Below the pieces are notes generated by a model. That model was not told the DNA's origin. It was given only the letters and a program-made list of their open reading frames with translations, and made no database searches. This document shows, piece after piece, positions 48,812 to 61,816 of a stretch of DNA of 64,000 nucleotides (the first letter of the stretch is position 1; each line of letters opens with the position of its first letter). Location: assembly GCF_031755915.1 (NCBI RefSeq), contig NC_083379.1, forward strand, positions 5,405,501 through 5,469,500, in the 5' to 3' direction. The DNA comes from Ziziphus jujuba (lineage: Eukaryota; Streptophyta; Magnoliopsida; Rosales; Rhamnaceae). The translations under genes were made by a program, and so were the position numbers.

Positions 48812-51800
48812 TAGGGGAATGAAGCGTCCAAACGATTCGTTTCCAGCAGTGATTCTCAAGACTTTTCGCGATCCTCCTTCTCGAACCGCGTAGAGATTTT
48901 TTTATTTTTATTTTCTTTTCTTTTTGGGAAAGGAAGCGAGACTTTATTATTGTTATTATTGTTATTTCAAGCCACCAATTTTTATTATTGCTATGATTAA
49001 TTTTAATAAAAATGAGAAAAATAAAAGTTGAAAAAAAAAATTTTTAAAAAATCAAAGATTCGGATATATTTAATTTAAAATAAATTATAATTTTTGAAAT
49101 ACTTGATGAATTATTATCAAATTTTATAAGATTTATAAAAAATTTATAAAAATTCAATTAAATTTTTAATTTTGAAGTTAAATTTTTTATTAATATTTTT
49201 TTATAATTTTATTTTTAAAATTTATTATTTTTAAAAAAAAATTAAAATTGATAATTTTTTAAATATATATAATTTTATAAAATTCTAATTAAATATATCT
49301 GAATTTAAATTTTAAATTAATATTATTAAACTATATAATTTTTAAAATTTAAATTAAATATTTATAAATTTTTAAATATTTTTAAAAAAATTTATATTTT
49401 AAATTAAATGCAATTTGTGACAATGTCGTCCATTGAAATTGGATTGAGATTTGAGAGTGTATTTATCTCATTATAATTATTTATTTATATTAATTCGTTT
49501 GCTTCTGAAGGACAAAAACCGGAAGACCTGCTGGACAAGTGTCAGGTCTAAAGACTTAAGCCACCCTTCTCTTTCTCTCTATCCTTCCCTGTCTCCCTTT
49601 GATTGGGTCTGACGTGTATTGCCTTCTAACATTCAAAGCATTTGCCCCCCGTAACCCAAAGGGACGTCTTTCTCGTTTATTTTATTTTTTCAAAAATTTA
49701 ATGGCAAGCATCTTCCAATCTTAACCCTACGCGTGGATTCATGGTCAAGTCCGTACATTTTTTTATTTTTTATTGTTACATGTTAATAATTGAATATTAT
49801 GTAGATCAGATTGGGATTTTGCTTCTTTTGTTTTTTTTTTTTTTTTCATCTCCGACATTTAATTATTTTAATTATGGATTCTGCTTTTGTAAAAGCATGG
49901 ATATTTTTTATTTTTTATTTTTTGTTCTAACATTTTTAAATGTTTTTATAAGTTTGTGATTTGTTGGGAGAAATACTTATATTCAATTCTTATATCACGT
50001 CGCTCTTACAACCATTTTATATAACCGTTTATAATTGTATACGACTAAGTCCACCGACTTTTATACTAATATACCGTGCTAAAAATTTTTTTAAAAAAAA
50101 TGTGGACTTTATAAAATAATAATTAAGTATTCTATTGAGAATAATATATTAAATTAAAATCACTAAATAATGATTGCATCTGTGCATAAGCTTTTCCTTT
50201 TGGTTAGGAGCATCTGCAACCAACATATAGTGTTTTTTTGGTTCGTTGTGTTGCTGCGAACCCAACAAAACAAACCATTCAAATTAAATTTTAATTGAAC
50301 GGTTTGAATTAAATTATATCGTCTAATGATTTGGTTAATAATAACTAAAATTAATATTAATTAATAATTTATGAAAAATAATAATTAAAACATATTAACC
50401 ATAGCCAATTATAAACTTTTACATATTCAGTAAAGATTTTTAAAAAATATTTGTCCTTTGAATAAACTACATTATGGGCCATGTCTACTAAATACCAATT
50501 GTTTACCCTTATTTATGTTGCTAAGAAGTGCGCAAATTTGGATTTGTGTCATTACTAGAGAAAATGTGGATGTGGCTTTACTACTGTCTCCATATGGGCT
50601 AATTTAGCATTGTTTTTTTTTTTTTTATAATTATTTTTTTGATAAAGTTATTTTGCAACCTTTTTTTTTTTTTTTGTTTTTTTGGCAAATCTAATTTAGC
50701 ATTTTTTTTATTACAGTGGTGGAGGGAAATTTTTTATCCAGGTTAAAAATTAAATTTTAAACTTAAAAGTGTATTCTCATTAATATAGCATTGGGTCAAA
50801 TTTATGAGTAAATTCGATAAAATTTAACGTTGTTTACTGAGAAGGAAAAAAAAAAAAAAAAGAGTAAAAAAAAAAATGGTGAAGGTATGTATGGGTTTTA
50901 AGTATTGATATTAAAGATGGGACAAATTGCTCACTCATAAACCTAAAAATAGAAGGGTCTATTATTAATAAACCTATAAAAGTCTCTATAAATAACCTTG
51001 TTATATCCATTTTTCAGGTATGTTCTAAACCTTTTTTTTTTTTCCCCATATTTTTCAAAATTAACTATACAGACTTAAGTTTCAAAGAGCAATAGGCTGA
51101 TTCCACATTAGTATACATTGATATCCCATTGACTCCTAGGTCCCCTTTTTCCTTGTTTTCAGACGAAACTCACATGAAAAGCTTGTCAGATGGCCGAAAA
51201 TATTGTACTAATTGTTTATGCCCAAACAGTACTTTTTGCTTGTTTAAATTTTTTTAAGTAATAATTTTGTTTGTTAAGTTTACAAAAGGTATAAAAGAAA
51301 AATAAAAATGTATGAAAGGTTGATTAGATTAATTTCTTCCTAAGAACAATATATATCTATAAATATATATCTATATATATATATATATAAGTGTAAGAAA
51401 ACATTATATCACATTTAGATACTCTTCATGTTATATATAATTGTTGATTTTATTTCTTTTCAAAGTTATGCCACTATTGAGATACCTACATCAAGTTTAG
51501 AAAATATTATATCACTTATAAAATCTAACCTGAATAAATTACAAAAGGATACATATAGTAAATAATAATAACAATCCAAAAAATTGAAAATTAATGACTT
51601 ATGATAAAAATTGGGTACCATAAACCAATAATAGTGCCTTCCCATTCAAAAAGTTGCTTTAGGATGTAGTCCAGCCCATGGAAGCTACGTAAACAACTGG
51701 GCACTTGGTTCACTTGCCCAATGCAAGGCCCACTGTTAGAAACTGTATTTTGTGCATATGCATAAAGTAAAACTTTCAAAAGAAAATACAGCAAGATGGA

Positions 51801-52271
51801 ATATTATTATTTTCAATACTCTCATTGCAGTATTTTATAAATGTAAAATACCATAAAGTAGGAAGATAATAAAACCAATGAACATTCTTTACTTAGGTCC
51901 ACCAAATCTTATCAATCCAACCAGGGCATGGACACAGAAGAGCAACTCTCATGATTTATCCCAAAACAAAGTTATGAAACTAATCAAGTAAAAGAGCTAT
52001 TTTCCCCTCAACTTTTTCCGTCGCTTACCAAACATTTATGATGAAACATAAGTATCTCGTCTCTGTTTCACTACCTCTTTTTTTTTTTTTTTTAAATTTT
52101 TTAATTTTTATATTCATGCAAGTGAGTGATATTGCCCCTTATCATTGTACCTCGAAGGGAATTCCATGTATTATAATTTTGAACAAAGCATTTGAATGTA
52201 ATTAATTAGGCAAGGCAATGCATGTATATACACTTTTTTAAGGTGCTCAATAATTCCTTTTTGCTCTATCG

Positions 52272-52957
52272 TATAACTGGTAATTCGGATTGGTGGGTCG
52301 TGTTCGTGTCAACCCGTTTAATAATCATGTCAAAAAATACCTAACTCGAACACGACCCATTTATTAATCGTGTCAGGTATCTAAAACACTAACCCGACCT
52401 GTTTATAAACAGGTCAACACGACACGACTCGTTTAACACGATTATTTTAACGGGTCGTGTTGACCTATTAACCCGTTAACCTGAAATTGACCTATTAACC
52501 CGAAAACTAACCTATTAACCCGTTAACCCGAAAATTAACCTATTAATCTGAAATTTTTTTTTTATTTTTTTATTTTTATGTTTTTGTTTTATTAAAGATG
52601 TATTTTTTGTTTTTAAAAAATTAGTAATAGAAAATTATTTTTATAAAATTTTTAAGTTATAATATTTTTTAGTTATTAAATATTATATTAGTGATAAAAT
52701 ATTAATTTTAAATTAAATTTAAATGGGTTGTAATAGGTATATAATCGTGTCTGGTTGAAACTGACACTTTTAATAAATGAGTCATAACAGGTCAATTTCG
52801 AGTTAAACAGGTCAATCCGAAAATGACACGATTAATAATCGTGTTAAACGGGTTGACCCGATTATGATCCGAACCCATTTATAATAAACCCAAACCCATT
52901 TATTCCGTGTCGTTTTTAAATCGTGTCGCCGTGTCATGATCCAAATTGCCAGATCTA
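52272..52957. mobile_element. Non-autonomous hAT-type element (MITE)
   Basis: A 686-bp element without coding capacity. The left end TATAACTGGTAATTCGGAT and the reverse complement of the right end, TAGATCTGGCAATTTGGAT, match at 15 of 19 positions. It is flanked by 8-base near-identical direct repeats, CTCTATCG (52264-52271) and CTCTATTG (52958-52965), the duplication length expected of hAT transposons. Both subterminal regions are crowded with GTGT(C/T)G, AACCCGTT and CACGA motifs in both orientations, as in hAT transposase-binding regions. A short tandem array of CTATTAACCCG units lies near 52466-52545. The core (52560-52730) is AT-rich. It would depend on a transposase encoded elsewhere; terminal and duplication mismatches show that it is not a fresh insertion. 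Confidence 0.8.
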
Positions 52958-53525
52958 CTCTATTGTTTATTTATACTTCCCTTGCCTCGACACAATCTCA
53001 TCAAAACATAATATAAACTTTTAATGAAAAATTACACGACTTTATCGATTTTAAAAATGAACTTGATCAGTATAGACCTAATTGGAATTTTCATTTAAAA
53101 CACGTTATACCTTTAGAATGAAAATACGGCATAGATATGTTATACTCTTCATCCTTTTATCTCTATCTAAGTCATTTTTATTTTATAGTACATACGTGGA
53201 AACAAATCATTATCTGTAGATTGACATTTTATTCTTTGCCTATAAATTTCAACATATATTATATTTAACTATTTGATATTAATATATATTGCCAATTTTA
53301 GATAAATGCAACATCATCTTTTAATATTATATCATCAAAAAGTCTAAATTTGAAGCAACTTTTTTAGCATGCATGAGTCAAATCTTTTCTATTATAATAT
53401 ATATATATATATATAAATAATATTAAAAAAACAATTGAACTTATATGAAAAAAGAGCTTCGCCGAAATTTTGACACTAAAAATTTGATAAAGAAAAAGAC
53501 ATCACCCCATGGCTATGGCTATAGA

Positions 53526-53920
53526 GGCTATATATAGCCTTGGGGGCAGTACAGGGTCAAATCTGCGATTAGGGGGATGCAATGCCTCGTGGGTGGCTGG
53601 CAAATCGGCCACCACGTGGTCCCACAGATTAACGGACATGATTAAGATACGAACGTGGTCCCCTCCCACCACATTATAAAAGGAAAGGTTTCATGCCACC
53701 GCAATCGGTGCCACGCACGGTGGATGATAAAAGTAATTATCAAAAAACAAAAAAAAACAAAAAAAAAAGTACCATTGGGCCCCCAATGGGCCAGGTCCCA
53801 TGGACCCATGAGTTCGTACAAGCTTAGTTGGGGGGGCCGACGCAGTGCGGACATGATGGGTGGATTCCAATCGAGTTCATTAGTGAGCTGTTACCCGTTG
53901 GAGTCCGCGGCGCACGTGCA
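53526..53920. promoter_or_regulatory. GC-richer islet with several palindromes and G-box/TCP-like motifs
   Basis: Contains a perfect 14-base palindrome GGCTATATATAGCC (53526-53539), a perfect ACCACGTGGT G-box palindrome (53611-53620), a near-palindrome CCATTGGGCCCCCAATGG (53772-53789) whose halves contain TGGGCC site II/TCP-like motifs, and GCACGTGC near 53911. These are binding-site types for bHLH/bZIP/BZR and TCP factors. The islet lies 2.4 kb above the BEH-type gene, with AT-rich DNA between. Regulatory function is inferred from the motifs only. Confidence 0.35.
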
Positions 53921-56200
53921 GATAGATGGTTGAATCTTAGACGATAGAATAGCACACCATATCATACAGTAGCTTCTACTAACGGACTGCGTACATTGCA
54001 AATTTTATGGGCCTTTTTGGCAATGATTACTAAATTTGGGTTTCTAGGCCTGTGTTCTATAGAAGTTCCATATATATTTTATCTTTCTATAATCTCTAAA
54101 AAGAAAATATTTGGAATGAGAAATTTCAATAGGTATCGTCTTTTAGATGTTGAAAATTCCTGTTTCTTTTATTTTTCTTTTTATAAAAATATATATGAAT
54201 AAAATAGGATATGTATTAATGGTCTTAAAAGTTGTTGACCGTTTTAGCAGAAAAAATAAACAATTAAATTAGACATAGATTTAGTGGGTTACATATTCAA
54301 TTCTCCTTAATGAATTATATTTCCTTACAAAACTGGACATAATTGGTTATTTATACTTGCGCATTTTCCACTTAACATATAAGATATGGAGCTCAGCAAA
54401 TTTACCCATAATAAATACTAAAGTGTTCCTTTAACCAAGTAATAAGGAACTACTCAGTTCTCCACGTTCGGAAACATTAAGCTTATGAAATTTTAGATTT
54501 TTTAATAATTTTGAAATGAATAATGAGATATAAGCTTGATACATATTGCAAATTGAAAAAAAAAAAAAAAACACTGAAAAGTGAAATCAGTGAAATAACC
54601 TAACATGTTATTTGACCAAAAAAAAAATGATAATACAAAAATTCAACGTCCTTAATATATTTAAATTTATTTTTGGAAAACAAAAAATTGGTAAACATTC
54701 TATTAGTGTTGTACAATATGGATTAGATTGAACTATTAAACTAAATGAAAAGTAAATAGTTAAAATATTTTGACAGGATTTCTAATAATCTAGCTCAATC
54801 TGACCCAGTTCCTCAATCCAAACGAAGAAATCAAAATATAAAGATAAGGAGTGAACAAAAATTGTCTGAATTCTCATTAAAATGACTGGCAGCAAGGTGG
54901 CACATAAATAGAGCCATATATAGCAGTCTCTCGTCCTGTAAGTGTTAAGGAGTCAAAACAAAAAAAAAAAAAAAAAAAAAAACAATGAAGCTGAGGGTGT
55001 GGCGATAGCAAAGGAAGGCTAGACTAGAAGAGGTATAAGAAAAATGGAACCGAGCAGAACACCTGAAAATGGAAGGGGGCTGGGAACAAGAGGGGTCCAC
55101 ATATTCACCTATATAACCTAAAAAAAAAAAGGGCCAAAAATACTAGTTAGAATATGCACCTACTTTGGAAGGTGGCGCATGGCAGTTGGGCCATCCTCAC
55201 TTGGACTTATCCATCCTCTCAATCTCACTCCTCACTCCTCACGCAACATGGCATTCGTAGGGGCCAGTCTCCGGGGTGTGATGCTCACGTGAAACGCAGT
55301 CTGTCCCTGCCTGTACTACAACACACAACAAAATAAACCCCTAATCCCACATCCAACAAAAACTCACTGACAATTCTGACACTCCCCATCCCCCACCACC
55401 CCACAGCCACCGCGCGCCGCCGCATGCTCCCCCTTTCTTTCCCATCCATTCCATCACCTTCAGGGAATTGGTGGGGTCCCTCTCTCTAATCCCCCCTAAT
55501 CCTTCTTCAAACCTAGACTTCTATATTTCTAGTATTGCCACCTATTCTTTACCCTAAATTAGGTAATAATCTAATTTGTTTATTTGTTCGCACAATCTCT
55601 TTTTTTTTTTTTTTTGGGGGCTAACATTGCTTCGTATCATTATTGAGAGAGATAATTAAACTCATTTTAATTGAAAGTTCCATTTGATACAAAAATTAAA
55701 AAGATAACAAATGAATTGTGTTATGACATCTGGTTAACTTGTTGGACGGGTGAAATTGACTGTTTGAATTTTTTTTTTTTTTTTTTTTTGAATGGTCCAT
55801 GGAGAAATTTTCCGTTCCTTTTCTTTTTCATTATGCTATATTGGCAAGCTAAATCATGACCCTTATCCCTTTTGTATTTCTATTTAATTTCCAATTTTAC
55901 CCCATGGATATGACTTTGATTATTACAAAATGTCTTGCTGCTTTTTACTCTCAATTTTTGAAACGACATCGTGTTTCTGGTAACTAACGCAAAGACCACA
56001 CAACCGGTGACCACCTTCTCTTTATGAAAAGCCTAAACACGTGTTAAGCCCCGTGATTCCGGGAAAAATAAAGACAAGAAAGGGCCAAAAAAAAAAAAAA
56101 GTGGCTGTCTCGTAATTTTTTTATCATCGGTGGGCGATTATAACCTCACTCTTGTATTTAGCTAGCCTTCCCCAATACCCCCTTCTTCTTTATTTTAACC

Positions 56201-56232
56201 ACTTTTATATATCTCTCTCTCTCTCTCTCTCT
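56201..56232 (+). promoter_or_regulatory. Putative TATA box and CT-rich initiator of the BEH-type gene
   Basis: TTTTATATATC near 56203 is followed at once by a (TC)n run (56212-56232), about 130-160 bases upstream of the ATG at 56362. Position and composition fit a plant core promoter; the transcription start is not known. Confidence 0.4.
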
Positions 56233-56361
56233 GTGTAAAAAAAGGGCCAATTTCCGGTTCGCCGGCCGGTTCTTTCCTGTCGTAGCCATATTTCATCATC
56301 GTATTTTCATCCGGTTCTAGTACGACCTGCTTGTTTACTAAGAAAATTTGGGGGGTGGAAA

Positions 56362-59300
56362 ATGACGTCGGGGACGAGAATGCCGACGTGGAAGGAGAGG
56401 GAAAATAACAAGAAGAGGGAGAGAAGACGGAGAGCCATAGCGGCGAAGATCTACGCGGGGCTTAGGATGTACGGAAATTACAAGCTTCCGAAGCACTGCG
56501 ACAACAACGAGGTCCTCAAAGCTCTCTGCAACGAAGCTGGTTGGACCGTCGAAGAAGATGGTACAACGTACAGAAAGGTAAAAGTTTTTTTAAACCGCTT
56601 TATCTGGTTCGTTCTCTCTCTAACATTTCATGTGCGTGCAAGCTTACTCTACTAATTGCTACTGTTAGCGGTTAAATGCGCCAGTCTTGTCATAGTACTA
56701 CTGATCACAGATTTTTTATTTTTTTTTATTTTTTGTCACGAAAAACTTGATTTGATTGTCACTGTGAAGTACGATCTCCGGCGAAGTTCTTAGATATGAT
56801 GACTAACTTGCGCCGTGTAGTTATGCGTATGGTAGCGTTAACCACTCGAATCTTCGGGGTGATCGGATGATGGCGATCGATCTGCTTGCTCTTTGAGTCT
56901 TTGACATACCGGCGTACGATAGACCGTGTCAGGCTCTGCTTTTTTTTGTTTTTTTTTACCTCGAGCGTGCACGAAACACGAAGATCTTTTAGATTCGCTC
57001 TGCTTCGATCTTATACGAACACGATAAACAAACACCCTCAGACTCACAGAAACCACACAGAAAAATTTGGCACGCCCAAAATGCCCTCACCACCCCAAAA
57101 CAACAATTCAAAATGACCTCCTATACTCCTACCACATTCAGAAATTTAACGGTTCGCAAGGGATAGTTTGGTTATTTAGACAAACAATCCAATAAATCCA
57201 TTACCTAGATTGAACTTCCACTTTGTTTTTAATGCAACTGAATGTTTTTTTCTTTTACTTTTTCCGGCTCTGAGCCGGACTGTTTTTTATGTTTCCTTTT
57301 TCCCTTTATCTGAAGATTCCAATTTGGCAGCGGTCTTGCAATTTCTCGTGAAAAGCCCTTTTTTATTTTTTTTTTGGGGCCTCCTTCGCTGCTTTTGTTA
57401 CAGATTTACGGTGTTGACCTTTCCGAAACTGCCATTTCGACCATCTGTGCCCTCTCCAAGTTCACAAGGTCGAATTGGTAACTTTGCTATCCCTGCAAAG
57501 TGGTTATTTTTTTTTTTATTTTTTTAAAGCTGGGTATTTCCATGTTTCCGAGATTCTCGGGGTAAATACAATAGCAATGGCTTTTTCGTAAATTTGATTG
57601 GGACTTGAGAGCCTGGGCATGGCGTATGACGGCATCGTGGGCCGATGTTTGTGTGTGTTTATTGTATATTGAAAATTGAAAAGTTTTGCTTGTTAGTAAT
57701 TAAATTATGGAGAAAGGACATTACCAAAAGGAAAAAAACAAAAAAAATTATGGAGAAAGGGAGATATTTATTTGTTAGAATCCTTGGATTCCCTTATTTA
57801 CTTATTTATTTATTTATTTTTGCTTTCTCTTTCTCTTTTCCTTAAAAGAGATTAATTTTAATTAATAATTTCGTCAAAGACAGTGAAGCGTGTCGGGAGA
57901 TTTCGATGAAGGAACATGTTGGGAGATAGCGTGTTTCGGGGATAAGTATGACAAACAAGGCCGTTGTTTTGACATTTGATTATTTTTTTTTTCTTTCATA
58001 AAGTTGTGATCTGCTTTCAATTGCGTATCTGCCACCTTTGCCCCTCTGTAAAGATCATCCTTCTCATCCCTCTTTGACCAACTGCACCACTAAATTTTGG
58101 TTTAACTAATTATGCTGTTTTGCAAAAATATTTACATACATATACAATTTCCAAAATTCCTTACAATTATTTATTTCTATTAAATCTTAATTACTTGCCA
58201 ATTGCCTCCTTTCTAAAAATTTGTTGGTTAGCTCAACACACCTTGTGAAGAGTACATGGAAGGTTTTGTGAGGAGAAACATTTTTAGGCTGCGTTTGGGG
58301 TTTGAAATCTGCGAGAAGAGAAAATAGAATAAAATTTAACTATTTGAAGAAAATAAAATTGTCGCATAAAAAGGGCAACAAAATGTAGCTTTTTTTTTTT
58401 TTTTTTTTTTTTTCGTTTGGTGGAGGAAATGTAGCTAAAAGGTTTGTTTCTTAGTGAATCCAACTTTCAAATAAAAGATTTTATCTGTTTCAAAGGGAAG
58501 TTAGCCCTTACTTTAACAGAGAAATCAAGCCTGTTTGCTTGAAGGTGAAGTCGCAACTGCTTAAGGTCTCTGTTTTATCAGTTTCAATATTGTAGACCAT
58601 CACTAAGGGATGGTGGAAAGACCATTCAAGTGTGAAGGCTCTGAGATCAAGCTATCTGGTCAGCTTTTTGCTGATTTACCAAATATTGATCATTGTTCTC
58701 TTTAGACTTCTTAATATTCCGATGAGGAAATAAATGTCTGTATAGGAGGATCAGGTCCAGTTACCAGTGCAACATGGTTCATATTGATGATCATGTCACA
58801 GGATATTGTTAGATGTTTGCACCTGCATTTTGATGTGGTTAGTTTTAAGTTTCTTTTAAATTATCTGAAACCTAGGTCATACACTCTAACTAAATGATGT
58901 GTTTTAATAATTGTCTCACGGTGGATTTTGTCATTTATGCAGGGATGTAAACCTGTGGACCGAATGGACATAATGGGTGGTTCTACATCTGCAAGTCCAT
59001 GTTCATCATACCAACCAAGTCCATGCGCATCATATAATCCAAGCCCAGCATCATCTTCCTTTCCGAGCCCTGTTTCATCCCATTACACAGCAAATGCAAA
59101 TGGCAGTGCCGATGCCAATTCCCTTATCCCATGGCTTAAAAATCTCTCATCGGGATCATCATCAGCCTCATCCAAATTCCCCCACCATCTCTTTGTCCAT
59201 GGGGGTTCCATAAGTGCTCCAGTCACCCCTCCACTTAGCTCCCCAACTTGCAGGACTCCACGAACAAAAGGTGACTGGGATGACCCAGTGGCTGGTGCTA

Positions 59301-59704
59301 ACTGGGCAGGACAGCACTATTCTTTGCTTCCCTCGTCTACTCCCCCAAGCCCTGGTCGTCAGGTTCTGCCTGATTCAGGATGGTTTGCTGGACTTGAGAT
59401 TCCCCAGAGTGGGCCATCATCTCCCACATTTAGCCTTGTTTCAAGAAATCCATTTGGCTTGAAGGAGGCTTTTTCTGCTGGAGGGTCTCGGATGTGGACT
59501 CCAGGGCAAAGTGGAACGTGCTCTCCGGCAGTCGCTGCAGGTGTTGATCACACTGCTGATGTTCCCATGTCAGATGGGATTGCAGCTGAGTTTGCCTTTG
59601 GCAGTAGTGCAACAGGGTTGGTAAAACCATGGGAAGGTGAGACAATTGAGGAATGTGTATCTGATGATCTTGAACTCACACTCGGGAACCCTAGGACCAG
59701 GTAA
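56362..59704 (+). CDS. BZR1/BES1-family brassinosteroid transcription factor (BEH3/BEH4 type)
   Basis: Exons are 56362-56577 and 58943-59704, one GT-AG phase-0 intron of 2365 bases, product 325 aa, the length I recall for Arabidopsis BEH4. Residues 8-72 plus the start of exon 2 form the atypical bHLH-like DNA-binding domain ([35 protein letters not shown], then GCKP). After it come a Ser/Pro-rich stretch ([20 protein letters not shown]) with many S/T-x-x-x-S/T sites of the kind phosphorylated by GSK3/BIN2 kinases, the block [14 protein letters not shown], and a C-terminal EAR-like LELTLG. Proteins of this family enter the nucleus when dephosphorylated and bind BRRE (CGTGYG) and E-box sites to control brassinosteroid-responsive genes. 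The intron position after YRK is the family position. By synteny it may correspond to BEH3, by length to BEH4. Confidence 0.93.
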
Positions 59705-61816
59705 ATTGAATTGGTATGAGGCTGAATGGATGCGAATGGTGCTTCATTTTATACTCTTATGGATTTGTTTGCTAATATAATAATGACTTGTTTTGGGTGG
59801 TGCAGATAGAGAGGGGTTTGAAAGAATGAATTGAGAGAGAATTGTTCATGGTGCCTCTTGATTCAGGTTATTTCTTCTCTTCATGCGAAATTCAACTTCA
59901 TGTCCTTGAATGTTTCGTGGGCAAGGCATGTCAGTTAGAAGTACAGTGAGTAGGAGCAGCTGTTTTTTTTTTTTTATTATTATTTTTTCTACTTTTTTTT
60001 CAACAAAAGAGAACTAAAAATTCAATTATAAATAGTTCATGGTGGTGCTTTGCCCCTTGAGTTCAATTCATTATTCCATTTTGTTTCACATTTGTCATTT
60101 GTTTTTCTCCAAAGAGAAGTTTATTTTGGAAGGATTTGATATACTGTTTTGGTTGTGGCTTGTGATTTTAAGGGTTTTTGGAAATGAGTACTGATCACGT
60201 TGGCACAATTTTATGTTATGCATATGGAGTAAGGTGTTTTTTCTTTTTTTTCCCCATTTGTTTGGCTGCACTACTATCAACTCATGTTATGAAGTTGAGA
60301 AGCAGAGAACAAAACAGTTTCGACATAATTACGGCATCAGAATTGTTGAACTTTCATTAACCATCAAAACAAGTTTCTTACAAGTTACGCCTATAACTCT
60401 GCCAGCTGCTGGAACGAGAGAAAAGGAATCGAAAGTCATCTAAGAGAAATCAAGGACGCAAATATGGTCCATCATTGTAGAACAAAAGATTTTGGCCACC
60501 AATAAGAAGTGAGTTGATTTGGCTCTGTCATAGGATTTGGATGGTAGTTGCTGTTGTTAATTTCGGAATGAGAAGCGATGCTAATATAAAATGAAGAGAT
60601 TTCGTTGGGAATTCTATCATTTGCACTTGTACAACAAAAGATAAACAATTAATCTGATTATTGTTTTGGAGATATTTACAATCAATTTGTCTGTCTTAAT
60701 TTAATGATTTTGTTTTTATTTTTTTATTTTTATTTTTTAGCGAAGTAGTGTTTTTCTCCATCGCTAGCATGCATGTTTGATACTTACGAGATTCGTTAGG
60801 CCAAAATGTAGTAGAGAAGTGGCATCTACAAGCCACTATGTTTTGCCTGATCATCAATTAGCAGAATTAGTATGAATGCTAAAAAGGCGGGAGGGTGGGA
60901 TCATATAATAGTCTTTTTGACTAAGAAAAGGTAAAAGGGAGACCGAAATCAAAAGACATGTCTTTCCTCTTTTGAAGGAGAATCAATTCCAAACCCATTA
61001 TCGGGGAGCATGCGTTGTAATAGTACTACTGGTAAACGGAAGGAGTCGTTTCGTTTCATGGACTTGTCTTTCCAAGCAGTCAAATTTGACAGAAAAATGG
61101 GACCAAAAGTGTAAAAAGGACACAAAAGAATTCAACAACATTTTCTAAAACAAATCGGTTCTCCAAAAAAATATAAATAAATAGGCCCTCGAGAGATTTA
61201 TACACCTGCTTTTTAGAGGTTGTCAAGCTGGATCTCTTTTTGCGATTATCATATTGTAACGGAATAAAGTTGTCTTGGAATTTAGCGGTAAGAAGTTGAA
61301 AAACACTCTCGCTTTTATTTTCTTATACGAAAATGGAACACATTCCCTTCGATTTGAAAAGTTCTACCAAGAAACGAGGTACAACTCAATTTGACTCGTT
61401 TAGTTAAATTTGTTCAAACTCCATTTTTCATATACACTCTTCAAGCTTAGCCACATCTCAATAGGATATCAACTTTCTCTTATAGTGAATTTGATTTGTT
61501 CAATAATTGGAATTATTATGCAGAGACAGCCTGAGAAGTCATGATTGGTCTTGGCACCATTAGAGACCCTATATACATTGCCTTCGCTAACCTCTCCCAC
61601 ACCCAAACCCTTTCTCAGCAGCAGCACATGCCCTGTCTCTACATGCTAATCCCACAAAGTGTTACTGGCGCAAAGAATTGACAGCTAGGAACCTTTACAC
61701 AATTTGAATTCTTCATGGTATATGCACAAATAATTCACAGTTCTTGGGATTTTTTTTTTTTTTCCCTGTTGTATATTGTCTGCCAAAGACAATGAACGAT
61801 ATACTCCAATGAATCA
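59705..61816. other. Convergent intergenic region between BEH-type and FYVE-SYLF genes
   Basis: The first few hundred bases are the likely 3' UTR of the BEH-type gene. Low-complexity T-runs occur near 59964-60000. The stretch 61510-61700 is less AT-rich, but no coding sequence was recognised. The right end is the 3' UTR side of the minus-strand FYVE-SYLF gene. Confidence 0.55.

Larger units (their letters stand above)
47946..56361. other. Long divergent intergenic region between HSFA4-type and BEH-type genes
   Basis: The first 0.6-0.9 kb is the likely 5' leader and promoter of the heat-shock factor, with a (GA)n run at 48792-48811. The stretch 49000-49430 is almost pure A/T. A less AT-rich patch at 49500-49740 is unassigned. 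AT-rich DNA continues to the hAT-type MITE at 52272-52957 and the GC-richer palindromic islet at 53526-53920. From about 54960 composition shifts towards C/T as the BEH-type promoter is approached. No protein-coding gene was recognised in the 8.4 kb. Confidence 0.6.

Noticed and set aside
50210..50330. GAGCATCTGCAACC followed by near-palindromic AT-rich DNA, resembling a MITE end
   Set aside because: No matching inverted end (AGATGCTC type) or target-site duplication found nearby.
61623..61643. Sequence with 16 of 20 matches to a miR164 target site
   Set aside because: Two mismatches and a wobble fall in or beside the seed-pairing region, no NAC gene is present, and no plus-strand transcript is known here.
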